22,580 bases of DNA, taken from Methylotenera_A sp031381645. GTDB taxonomy: Bacteria > Pseudomonadota > Gammaproteobacteria > Burkholderiales > Methylophilaceae. Shown here piece by piece: positions 15,590 through 22,580 of the stretch (within the stretch, counting starts at the first letter, position 1; every line of letters begins with the position of its first letter). The notes under the pieces are model-generated. The model did not search any database. It saw only the letters and a list, made by a program, of their open reading frames with translations, and had not been told where the DNA came from. The stretch covers positions 1 through 22,580 of the forward strand of contig JANMYB010000083.1 of assembly GCA_031381645.1 (NCBI GenBank). The letters are read 5' to 3'. The translations under genes and the position numbers were made by a program.

Positions 15590-16327
15590 ATGGAAACAAA
15601 AACAGGCTTTAATTGGTTTAAATATGCATCGCCCAAAACCTTTTATCCACTTGCGGGTAAGCTTATTCCTTGGTGTGCGATCAGTGCTGCGGTGTTGATA
15701 GTGTATGGCTTGTACATCGGCCTATTCGTTGCACCGACGGACTTTCAACAAGGCGAAGGCTACCGTATCATTTTTGTACATGTGCCAGCTGCTTGGTTTT
15801 CCATGTTTCTATATTTGCTCATGGCCATGTATGCAGGCATGGGCTTGGTGTTTAACGCCAAATTATCTTATATGATGGCTACCGCTATTGCCCCTACTGG
15901 CGCTATGTTTACCTTTTTGGCATTGGTAACGGGCGCGTTGTGGGGTAAGCCGATGTGGGGCGCTTGGTGGGTGTGGGACGCCCGCTTAACTTCAGAGTTG
16001 ATTTTGTTATTTTTGTATATTGGCTATATTTCTTTGCAAGCTGCGATAGACGATAAAACTCGCGCGGATAAAGCCAGTGCGGTATTGGCACTGGTGGGGG
16101 CGATTAATGTGCCGATTATTTATTTCTCGGTGAAATGGTGGAATACGCTACATCAAGGCGCCTCTGTGAGCCTCACCAAGGCGCCTGCCATGGCGGCGAT
16201 TATGCTGCAAGGCATGCTGATTATGGCGATTGGATTTTGGTTATATAGCATTGCGGTGATTTTAATGCGCGTGCGTTGCGAAATTTTAGAGCGCGACAGC
16301 AAAACTGCCATGTTGAGACAGGATTAA
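15590..16327 (+). CDS. ccmC: Heme-handling protein CcmC
   Basis: 245 residues, six membrane segments. The tryptophan-rich WWD motif (PMWGAWWVWDARLTSE) is at 121-136, and the flanking conserved histidines H64 and H188 hold heme at the periplasmic face. CcmC loads heme covalently onto CcmE. AAAGG at 15574-15578 precedes the ATG by 11 nt. It is third in the operon, 25 nt after ccmB and 9 nt before ccmD. Confidence 0.97.
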   Translation: METKTGFNWFKYASPKTFYPLAGKLIPWCAISAAVLIVYGLYIGLFVAPTDFQQGEGYRIIFVHVPAAWFSMFLYLLMAMYAGMGLVFNAKLSYMMATAIAPTGAMFTFLALVTGALWGKPMWGAWWVWDARLTSELILLFLYIGYISLQAAIDDKTRADKASAVLALVGAINVPIIYFSVKWWNTLHQGASVSLTKAPAMAAIMLQGMLIMAIGFWLYSIAVILMRVRCEILERDSKTAMLRQD

Positions 16328-16336
16328 GGGACAAGT

Positions 16337-16498
16337 ATGAATTGGAATGGCGTAAGTGAATTTTTAGCAATGGGTGGTTATGGTTTCTATGTTTGGGGCT
16401 CGTTTGGCATTACTTTTTTGGTGATGGCGATAGAGTTGTGGTTACTTAATAAACGCCGTCAGAGCGTCAGCCAAGCTGTCAAGCAAGAAGCAATTTAA
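16337..16498 (+). CDS. ccmD: Small membrane protein CcmD
   Basis: 53 residues (MNWNGVSEFLAMGGYGFYVW at the start), with one membrane helix at about 17-38, then a basic NKRRQ stretch. It is a typical CcmD: very short, opening with a Gly/Tyr/Trp-rich segment (GGYGFYVWGS), and lying between ccmC and ccmE. It helps release heme-loaded CcmE from CcmC. The ribosome site AGGG (16327-16330) overlaps the ccmC stop and lies 6 nt before the ATG. Confidence 0.93.
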   Translation: MNWNGVSEFLAMGGYGFYVWGSFGITFLVMAIELWLLNKRRQSVSQAVKQEAI

Positions 16499-16515
16499 AA
16501 TAAGGTTTGTAAACT

Positions 16516-16965
16516 ATGAAAGCACGTCATAAAAGATTTGGTTTAATCGCAGCAGGGCTGATATTGTTAGTTATTGCCGCGGTGTTATTTACTAAATCAT
16601 TCAAAAGTAATTTAGTATTTTTCTTTACCCCCACGCAAGTGGAAAAAGGTGAAGCGCCAAAATCAGGCAGTTTTAGAATTGGTGGCTTGGTTGAAAATGG
16701 CAGTATAAAGCGCTTACCAGATGGGTTGCGTGTGAAATTTAGAGTGACTGATACGGAAAAAACCATGGATGTAGTGTACAAAGGTATTTTGCCAGATTTA
16801 TTTAAAGAAGGTAAAGGTGTGGTGGCAGAAGGCAAATTAAATGCAAATGGTTTGTTTGAGGCGGATCAAGTGTTAGCCAAGCATGATGAAAACTATATGC
16901 CGCCAGAAGCAGCAGCAGCGCTAGAGGCTGCTAAAAAAACCAAATTGAAAGAAGGTGCAATATGA
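16516..16965 (+). CDS. ccmE: Periplasmic heme chaperone CcmE
   Basis: 149 residues: a short cytoplasmic N-terminus, a membrane anchor at about 8-26, then an OB-fold beta barrel. The signature LAKHDENYMPPE at 120-131 carries H123, which binds heme covalently, and Y127, an axial ligand. It carries heme from CcmC to CcmF/H. The stop overlaps the ccmF start by 4 nt (ATGA). Confidence 0.97.
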   Translation: MKARHKRFGLIAAGLILLVIAAVLFTKSFKSNLVFFFTPTQVEKGEAPKSGSFRIGGLVENGSIKRLPDGLRVKFRVTDTEKTMDVVYKGILPDLFKEGKGVVAEGKLNANGLFEADQVLAKHDENYMPPEAAAALEAAKKTKLKEGAI

Positions 16966-18950
16966 TTCCAGAAATTGGTCAGTTTGCACTCATTCTTGCA
17001 TTTTGCTTTGCTATTGTGCAAGGCACGCTACCACTAGTAGGCGTATGGAAGAACCAGCCAAGCTTATATAACTTGGCTGTTCCAGCGGCGCGCGCGCAAT
17101 TTGTTTTTATTGTCCTTTCCTTTATTTGTTTAGATTATTCTTTCTATGCCAATGATTTTTCGGTACTGTATGTCGCCACTAACTCAAACTCACAGTTACC
17201 ATTAGCATTCCGCCTTGCGGCTTTATGGGGTGGGCATGAAGGTTCGATGCTGCTGTGGGTGACAACTCTAGGTGTGTGGACGATGGCAGTGACGATGTTT
17301 GCTAAGGCGCTCCCAGAAAGCTTTAGAATCAGGCTGATTTCCGTGATGGGTATGGTCAGCATTGGTTTCTTGGCATTTATTATCTTCACCTCTAATCCGT
17401 TTGAGCGTTTGATTCCAGCTGCGCTAGATGGCCGTGATTTAAATCCACTACTGCAAGATCCAGGCATGGTATTTCATCCGCCAGTACTTTATATGGGATA
17501 TGTGGGTTTTTCAGTGGCGTTTGCGTTTGCGATTGCCGCATTGCTTGATGGCAGACTGGATAATGCTTGGGCCCGTTGGACGCGGCCTTGGACTACGGCT
17601 GCATGGGTGTTTTTAACGCTTGGTATTGCCTTTGGCAGCAAATGGGCTTATTACGAGTTGGGCTGGGGTGGCTGGTGGTTTTGGGATGCGGTAGAGAATG
17701 CATCGTTTATGCCTTGGTTGGTAGGCACGGCGCTGATTCACTCGCTAGCGGTAACCGAAAAGCGTGATGCTTTTAAAGTATGGACGGTATTATTGTCTAT
17801 CTGCGCATTTTCATTAAGCCTATTGGGTACATTTTTGGTACGCTCTGGCGTGCTGACTTCGGTACATGCGTTTGCCACTGACCCAAGCCGCGGTATATAT
17901 ATTCTTCTTTACTTAGTCGTAGTCATAGGAGGAGCCTTGTTATTATTTGCATTACGAGCACCAAAGGTAGGCTTGGGCGAGAAGTTTGATGTGGTTTCGC
18001 GCGAATCGATGCTGCTGGCCAACAATGTTGTGCTGGTTGCCGCGGCAGGCTCTGTATTATTAGGCACGCTCTATCCCTTGCTCATGGATTCACTTGGTGC
18101 AGGAAAAATCTCTGTCGGTCCACCATACTTTGATGCAGTTTTTGTCGCCATTATGGCGCCAGGCTTGTTTTTGATGGGTTTGGGTCCGTTAGCAAGATGG
18201 AAAAAAACCAGCTTACCTGAAATTGGCACGCGTTTGAGAGTAGCCGCAGTGATTAGCGTATTAACTGCGCTACTTGTGCCACTTGCTATGGGTAAAATCA
18301 CTCTAATGTCAGCGGTAGGTGTGTTTATGGGTATTTGGGTCGTCAGCACCACCCTAATTTTGCTTATCAACAGAATCAAATCAAGACAAATCACCACGCC
18401 AAACTTGCTCGAAAATATCAAAAGTATTCCGCTGGCATTTTACGGGATGCTTTTGGCGCACCTTGGCATTGGTGTATTTATTTTGGGCGTAACTTTGGTG
18501 AAGGGATATGAGTCAGAACAAGATTTGCGTATGGAAGTAAATGATGTGGCCAAAGTAGGCGCTTTGTCATTCAAGTTTGAAGGCGCAAAAGAGATGACAG
18601 GACCCAACTATACGGCCTCACAAGGCAGGTTTGTAGTCACTAGTAATGCTAAGGAGATTGCAGTATTGCATCCTGAAAAACGTTTTTACCCAGTGCAAGG
18701 CTCGGTGATGACAGAAGCAGATATTGAGGCGGGCGTATTTAAAGACATGTATGTTTCACTGGGTGAGCCGCTAGAAAATGGTGCTTGGAGCGTGCGGATT
18801 TACATCAAACCTTTTGTACAATGGATATGGGCTGGGTGCATTTTAATGGCATTGGGAGGTATTTTAGCGCTGATGGATCGCCGTTATCGCATTGTAAATA
18901 AAAAGACCGCCAAAGAAACACAAGACGCACAAGAAGCTTTTGAAGCATGA
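16962..18950 (+). CDS. ccmF: Cytochrome c heme lyase subunit CcmF
   Basis: 662 residues, a polytopic membrane protein that attaches heme to apocytochrome CXXCH motifs. The WWD motif (GWGGWWFWDAVENASFMPW) is at 234-252. Conserved flanking His residues include H172 and H260, and an upstream LWGGHEGSMLLW element lies at 88-99. A large periplasmic section near the C-terminus (about 515-620) precedes the last membrane helix. Length is normal for the family. It overlaps ccmE by 4 nt and is followed 13 nt later by ccmG. Confidence 0.97.
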   Translation: MIPEIGQFALILAFCFAIVQGTLPLVGVWKNQPSLYNLAVPAARAQFVFIVLSFICLDYSFYANDFSVLYVATNSNSQLPLAFRLAALWGGHEGSMLLWVTTLGVWTMAVTMFAKALPESFRIRLISVMGMVSIGFLAFIIFTSNPFERLIPAALDGRDLNPLLQDPGMVFHPPVLYMGYVGFSVAFAFAIAALLDGRLDNAWARWTRPWTTAAWVFLTLGIAFGSKWAYYELGWGGWWFWDAVENASFMPWLVGTALIHSLAVTEKRDAFKVWTVLLSICAFSLSLLGTFLVRSGVLTSVHAFATDPSRGIYILLYLVVVIGGALLLFALRAPKVGLGEKFDVVSRESMLLANNVVLVAAAGSVLLGTLYPLLMDSLGAGKISVGPPYFDAVFVAIMAPGLFLMGLGPLARWKKTSLPEIGTRLRVAAVISVLTALLVPLAMGKITLMSAVGVFMGIWVVSTTLILLINRIKSRQITTPNLLENIKSIPLAFYGMLLAHLGIGVFILGVTLVKGYESEQDLRMEVNDVAKVGALSFKFEGAKEMTGPNYTASQGRFVVTSNAKEIAVLHPEKRFYPVQGSVMTEADIEAGVFKDMYVSLGEPLENGAWSVRIYIKPFVQWIWAGCILMALGGILALMDRRYRIVNKKTAKETQDAQEAFEA

Positions 18951-18963
18951 CTAGGAAGTTTGT

Positions 18964-19497
18964 ATGAATAGAATTGCCAAATTTTTAATACCACTTGCTT
19001 TATTTCTGGTTGCGGTGGGTTTCTTATTCAAAGGTTTATTTTTAGATCCACACGAAGTGCCTTCTCCCTTGGTGGGCAAGCTTGCACCTGCGTTTACTGC
19101 ACCTGTTTTGGGAGAAGTGGGTAAAACTTTTAATAGCGCAGACATGAAAGGTCAAGTGTGGTTGCTCAACGTGTGGGCTTCTTGGTGTGGTGCTTGCAAA
19201 GATGAACATCCCGTATTGATGGAAATGGCGAAGACCAACAAAATTGCCACTTACGGGCTAGATTACAAAGATACGGACGCTGAAGCGCAAGCCGTGTTGC
19301 TGGCAGAAGGCAACCCTTACAAAGCCACTTTTACGGATGTTGAAGGCAAAATAGGTATCGATTATGGCGTGTATGGCGTGCCAGAAACTTATGTCATCGA
19401 CAAAGCAGGCGTGATTCGCTACAAACAAATTGGCCCGATTACCGACGAAATTTTACTCACCAAAATCGTCCCGTTGTTGAAAGAGTTGGAAAAATGA
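18964..19497 (+). CDS. ccmG: Thiol:disulfide oxidoreductase CcmG/DsbE
   Basis: 177 residues: an N-terminal membrane anchor (about 7-27) and a periplasmic thioredoxin fold. The active site WCGAC has C75 and C78, and the cis-proline loop GVYGVPE has P140, a CcmG hallmark. It reduces the disulfide of apocytochrome CXXCH motifs (or of CcmH) before heme attachment. The stop overlaps ccmH by 4 nt. Confidence 0.95.
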   Translation: MNRIAKFLIPLALFLVAVGFLFKGLFLDPHEVPSPLVGKLAPAFTAPVLGEVGKTFNSADMKGQVWLLNVWASWCGACKDEHPVLMEMAKTNKIATYGLDYKDTDAEAQAVLLAEGNPYKATFTDVEGKIGIDYGVYGVPETYVIDKAGVIRYKQIGPITDEILLTKIVPLLKELEK

Positions 19498-19922
19498 AAC
19501 GATTTTTTATTCTAGTTTTGCTGGCTTTTACTTTTTTACAGATGAGTAATGCTGCAGTTGTGGGCGAAGCTAAGCTGCTGGCAGAAGATCCAGTGCTGGA
19601 AGCGCGCTTAAAAGCGATGTCGCATGAATTACGTTGTTTGGTGTGTCAAAATCAAACTTTGTCAGACTCAAGTGCGCCATTGGCGGAAGATTTACGCAAG
19701 GAAATTCGCGCGCAAATGCGTGAAGGCAAGACTGATCAAGAGGTGATTGATTATCTAGTGGCGCGTTACGGCGATTTTGTGCGTTATCGTCCACCAGTCA
19801 ACAACAGCACTGCTTTGCTGTGGTTTGGACCGTTCTTGTTGCTCATTATTGGCGGTTTTGTGCTTTACCGCGTGCTTAAAAAACATGCGGGCAGTGATGA
19901 AATAAAAGGAGAAGAAATGTGA
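19494..19922 (+). CDS. ccmH: Cytochrome c maturation protein CcmH (CycL type)
   Basis: 142 residues: signal-like N-terminus (1-20), the thiol motif LRCLVCQNQ at 47-55 with C48 and C51, and one C-terminal membrane helix (about 105-125). This is the short form that holds only the redox domain; the TPR part is encoded separately as ccmI next door. It presents reduced apocytochrome to CcmF. The strong AAGGAG site for ccmI lies inside its 3' end. Confidence 0.95.
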   Translation: MKRFFILVLLAFTFLQMSNAAVVGEAKLLAEDPVLEARLKAMSHELRCLVCQNQTLSDSSAPLAEDLRKEIRAQMREGKTDQEVIDYLVARYGDFVRYRPPVNNSTALLWFGPFLLLIIGGFVLYRVLKKHAGSDEIKGEEM

Positions 19923-20665
19923 ACATGACCTCGCTAATTATCGGTTTTCTTTTGGGCGTTATTACCACCTATATTTTTACGTCTGCGCTCAAAAAACCTG
20001 TTGTAAAAGAAGCTAGCGAAAATACTGCTAATGAAAAAACCACTGGTGAAAAAATCTCAAAAATAAATCCTATGTTGGGAGTTGTTTTGCTGGTGCCCAT
20101 TTTGGCAAGCTTGATTTATTGGAAAGCGGGCAACCCAGATGCGCCTAGTGTGAGCTCGCCAGAAACTACGATGCCGCTAATGGGCGCTGCGCAACCGATG
20201 GGCGGAGATGGGCATGAAATGGGCGATCTTGGCGCAATGGCACAAAGGTTGGCGGCTAAGTTAGAAAAAAATCCTGAAGATGCCGATGGTTGGGCGCTGC
20301 TGGCGCATTCTTATGTCGAGTTAAAACAGCACAAAGATGCGGTGGGCGCGTTTGAAAAAGCGGTGAATTTGATTCCGAACGATCCGCAATTATTTGCCGA
20401 TTATGCGGATGCTTTGGCGGTAACCACTGGCGGGCAGTTCGATGAAAAAGCAAATGAGCTGGTAGAAAAGGCGCTTAAGCTAGACCCAAATCATCCAAAA
20501 GCCTTATTGCTGGCGGGTACGATTGCATTTAAAAATGCGGATTATAAAAAAGCCATTGGCATTTGGGAACATCTACAACCGCTCATTAGCAAAGAAGATG
20601 CCGCTTTAGCCAATGATGTTGCCAGCAATATTGCAGAGGCTAAGTCGTTAAGCAGTAAAAAATAG
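19919..20665 (+). CDS. ccmI: Apocytochrome chaperone CcmI (CycH type), short form
   Basis: 248 residues. Two membrane helices (about 3-22 and 51-70) frame a short basic loop, then a Met/Gly-rich linker leads to TPR repeats at about 105-235 (for example PEDADGWALLAHSYVELKQH and NPDQ-like units). It binds C-termini of apocytochromes and delivers them to CcmF/H. It is shorter than the roughly 400-residue enterobacterial or alphaproteobacterial forms. The GTG start at 19919 (4-nt overlap with ccmH) is preferred because AAGGAG (19906-19911) is 7 nt upstream; ATG 19925 is the alternative. It is last in the ccm operon. Confidence 0.9.
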   Translation: MNMTSLIIGFLLGVITTYIFTSALKKPVVKEASENTANEKTTGEKISKINPMLGVVLLVPILASLIYWKAGNPDAPSVSSPETTMPLMGAAQPMGGDGHEMGDLGAMAQRLAAKLEKNPEDADGWALLAHSYVELKQHKDAVGAFEKAVNLIPNDPQLFADYADALAVTTGGQFDEKANELVEKALKLDPNHPKALLLAGTIAFKNADYKKAIGIWEHLQPLISKEDAALANDVASNIAEAKSLSSKK

Positions 20666-20693
20666 CTGTAAGAATGATAGCATCAGCAAATAC

Positions 20694-20723
20694 AAAGGGC
20701 TTGCATTTTTGCAAGCCCTTTTG
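20694..20723 (+). terminator. Strong hairpin terminator after ccm operon, possibly bidirectional
   Basis: A perfect 12-bp stem, AAAGGGCTTGCA (20694-20705) with TGCAAGCCCTTT (20710-20721), closes a TTTT loop and ends in TTTT. It lies 28 nt after ccmI and 77 nt before the end of the convergent fadL-like gene. The T-run is short on both strands. Confidence 0.8.
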
Positions 20724-20799
20724 GCTTATTTAAATCTAGTTTATATGCCCTGCAGACCAATATCCATGAGGGCTACAGGGCGGTTTTTAGGTTTTCTAA

Positions 20800-22041
20800 T
20801 TAGAAATTATGCGTGTATTGTAAGCTTAAAATATCTACGCTACCTTCAAAATCACCACGGACACGCCCATTCCTACCTTCAGCAGGAGATGTTTGGTCGT
20901 CATCAATGCTTGAGTCGCTAATAAATAAATGAGAATAACCCACATCAAACTTAGAGGCGGGCGACATCACATAGCTCGCACCTAGCGAGAGCCATTTTCT
21001 ATCGTTACCTGGTATGCGTGCAGTGCGGAACTCATCTTTAATGGCTTCTTCATCATAAGCCAAGCCAGCGCGCAATTTAATTGCGTCACTGTAGTGATAA
21101 TTGACGCCTACAGAGTAGCGCATGGTGTTTTCCCAGTTTTCTGGGGTAACTGCATCAGGGGTGGTATTTGCAAAGTCAATGCGCAGTTCTTTAAAGCGAC
21201 TCCAGCGTGTCCAAGTGACATCTCCCATTAAGTCCCAGGTATCATTCAGTCGACTAAATGCACTGACTGAAAAATTTTCAGGTAATGTGACATCAGCTTT
21301 AACATTAGTGTTTAATGCCGCTACCAAAGGCGATGAAGACTTGCCCTCAAGGTGCTGGTCAATTTTAGAGCGATAGGCCACACCAATGCGGGTATCTGCG
21401 GTTACTTGATAAATTGCACCAAGGTTAAAACCGTAACCCCAATCATCGCCCTTAATCTTAACGCTAGTTTCAGGCGCAACGACACGGTTTACTTGGCGCG
21501 TAAGCGTTGCTTCCAAACGCATGACAGATACACCAAAACCCAATGAGAGTTGATCATTAACCTTAAAAGCAACCGAAGGGTTAATGTTGATGGTTTTTAC
21601 TTCAGATTTGTCCGCCTGAAAACGGCCTACCCATTTATCATCATACTCAGTTTTAAGTCCAAACGGCGCATTCAAACCAACACCAACTTTGACTGAGGGA
21701 TTGATTTCTGTCATAAAATAAAAATTTGGTACAAAAGCTAAATCACCAGCATTAGGGCCTTCATCGCCCCTTGGGGGAACCCCTTGAGCCTTTATTGAGC
21801 CTTTATCGTTAAATTCCGCATTTGGATTAATAAGATGCAACGCGCCAACGGCTTGTGTGCCTTGAATATAGGTCATGCCAGCGGGGTTGAAGAATATAGT
21901 GCTGGCATCTTCAGCAACTGCTGAACCGCCTGCATAAGCGTTGCCCATGCCACTACCACTCTGTTCAATTAGCGCAAAACCCGCTGCTTGTGCAGCGAGT
22001 GGTGTTGTAAAAATCACACAACTTAATAATATTTTTTTCAT
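20800..22041 (-). CDS. FadL/OmpP1-family outer-membrane transport protein
   Basis: 413 residues. Signal peptide 1-19 (ending AQA). The mature N-terminus GFALIEQSGSGMGNAYAGGSAVAEDASTIFFNPAGM-type signature (spanning residues 21-56) is the hallmark of the FadL/TodX/OmpP1 family, including the NPAG hatch element. Beta strands follow to a C-terminal LQYTHNF. The family moves long-chain fatty acids or other hydrophobic compounds across the outer membrane; the substrate here is unknown. It is separated from the next upstream gene, a ketosynthase, by 172 bp. AAGG lies 8 nt before the ATG. Confidence 0.9.
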   Translation of the reverse strand: MKKILLSCVIFTTPLAAQAAGFALIEQSGSGMGNAYAGGSAVAEDASTIFFNPAGMTYIQGTQAVGALHLINPNAEFNDKGSIKAQGVPPRGDEGPNAGDLAFVPNFYFMTEINPSVKVGVGLNAPFGLKTEYDDKWVGRFQADKSEVKTININPSVAFKVNDQLSLGFGVSVMRLEATLTRQVNRVVAPETSVKIKGDDWGYGFNLGAIYQVTADTRIGVAYRSKIDQHLEGKSSSPLVAALNTNVKADVTLPENFSVSAFSRLNDTWDLMGDVTWTRWSRFKELRIDFANTTPDAVTPENWENTMRYSVGVNYHYSDAIKLRAGLAYDEEAIKDEFRTARIPGNDRKWLSLGASYVMSPASKFDVGYSHLFISDSSIDDDQTSPAEGRNGRVRGDFEGSVDILSLQYTHNF

Positions 22042-22051
22042 GGTACTAGCC

Positions 22052-22073
22052 TTAGTAGATATTTAGTAGATAT
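22052..22073. repeat. 11-bp tandem duplication upstream of fadL-like gene
   Basis: Two perfect copies of TTAGTAGATAT (22052-22062 and 22063-22073), followed by a partial TAAGTA. It lies 11-32 nt upstream of the minus-strand start codon, so it is in the 5' leader or core promoter area. No regulator site is recognised. Confidence 0.6.
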
Positions 22074-22213
22074 TAAGTAAAACTGACTAAATAATATCAT
22101 GTGGATAAGTTATAGAATTAATTTAAAGTGTGTTAGCTACAGATTTGGCCTTAACTTTAGTTGGATAATGTTGTTTTATTGCAACAGATTAAAGAAGCCA
22201 TGATAAATATTTT

Positions 22214-22580
22214 TTAATTGAATTTTTTTAAAATTAAACTGGCGCCTGTGCCGCCAAAAGCAAACGAGTTTGACATCGCATAATCTAGTCGTGGGACAGA
22301 TTTTGTGATGTTAGGCACATAGTCTAAATCACATGTTGGGTCTGGTAGTTTTAAGTTAATAGTCGGTGGTAATTTGTTTGAGTAAACAGCCAGCGTGGTT
22401 ATCACAGCTTCAAGTGCGCCTGCAGCACCCATTAAATGCCCATGCATAGATTTGGTTGAGCTGACGCTTAGATTGTAAGCATGCTCACAGAATATTTTTT
22501 TTATAGCATTGGTTTCGGTAATGTCGTTAAAAACAGTGCCTGTACCATGCGCATTAATATACTGAATATCAGTTGGCTTT
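22214..22580 (-). CDS. FabF-type beta-ketoacyl-ACP synthase, C-terminal fragment
   Basis: 121 codons are visible and the N-terminal two-thirds lies beyond the window. The frame stays open to the window edge, so the internal ATG at 22447 is not the start. The visible part has the catalytic His in NAHGTGT, then KSMHGHLMGAAGALE with the second catalytic His and its Lys, and a closing SFAFGGTGASLILKK, the FabF/KAS II glycine-rich end. It condenses malonyl-ACP with acyl-ACP. Whether it is the housekeeping FabF or belongs to a special lipid or polyene cluster cannot be told from this part. Confidence 0.93.
   Translation of the reverse strand, partial: KPTDIQYINAHGTGTVFNDITETNAIKKIFCEHAYNLSVSSTKSMHGHLMGAAGALEAVITTLAVYSNKLPPTINLKLPDPTCDLDYVPNITKSVPRLDYAMSNSFAFGGTGASLILKKFN

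Noticed and set aside
22214..22447. A complete 77-codon gene at the right edge
   Set aside because: The frame continues upstream through the NAHGTGT motif to the window end, so this is the tail of a ketosynthase, not a separate small gene.

Overview
The window looks like a low-GC betaproteobacterial chromosome. The base composition, the gene families and an Azoarcus-type tRNA intron would fit the Methylophilaceae or another Nitrosomonadales group, but this placement is inference without a database search. Three blocks stand out: an intron-split tRNA at the left edge, a very heme-rich electron-transfer locus in the middle, and a complete System I cytochrome c maturation operon on the right.

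Region 1-330: the window opens four bases inside a tRNA-Ile(CAU) gene. It is interrupted right after the anticodon by a 214-nt group I intron that closely resembles the small Azoarcus tRNA-Ile ribozyme, and a hairpin terminator follows. Region 428-3915, minus strand: three genes apparently transcribed together from a good sigma70-type promoter at 4012-4040. They encode a membrane-anchored ferredoxin/FAD/NAD(P) oxidoreductase, a DUF6502-like protein and an exported DUF5666-like protein with low-complexity ends.

Region 4062-14244, plus strand, divergent from the above: a membrane protein with two His pairs suited to two b hemes, a secreted 27-heme c-type cytochrome built from 3-heme repeats, a secreted giant cytochrome of about 1,598 residues with 64 CXXCH motifs plus one CX4CH, and an outer-membrane beta-barrel with an N-terminal TPR section. 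Read together, these suggest a route for electrons between a cytoplasmic or quinone pool and the cell exterior: redox enzyme and b cytochrome at the inner membrane, a 27-heme periplasmic carrier, a porin, and a very long heme wire. The direction of flow (metal oxidation or metal/electrode reduction) cannot be told from the sequence.

Region 14232-20665: ccmABCDEFGHI in canonical order. The first gene overlaps the porin gene by 13 nt, so the heme-attachment machinery appears tied to expression of proteins that need about 92 hemes per pair. A strong hairpin at 20694-20723 separates it from convergent genes. Region 20800-22580, minus strand: a FadL/OmpP1-family outer-membrane protein and the C-terminal part of a FabF-type beta-ketoacyl synthase that runs off the window. 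No gene-free stretch exceeds 300 bases; the longest, 6918-7120, holds a promoter.
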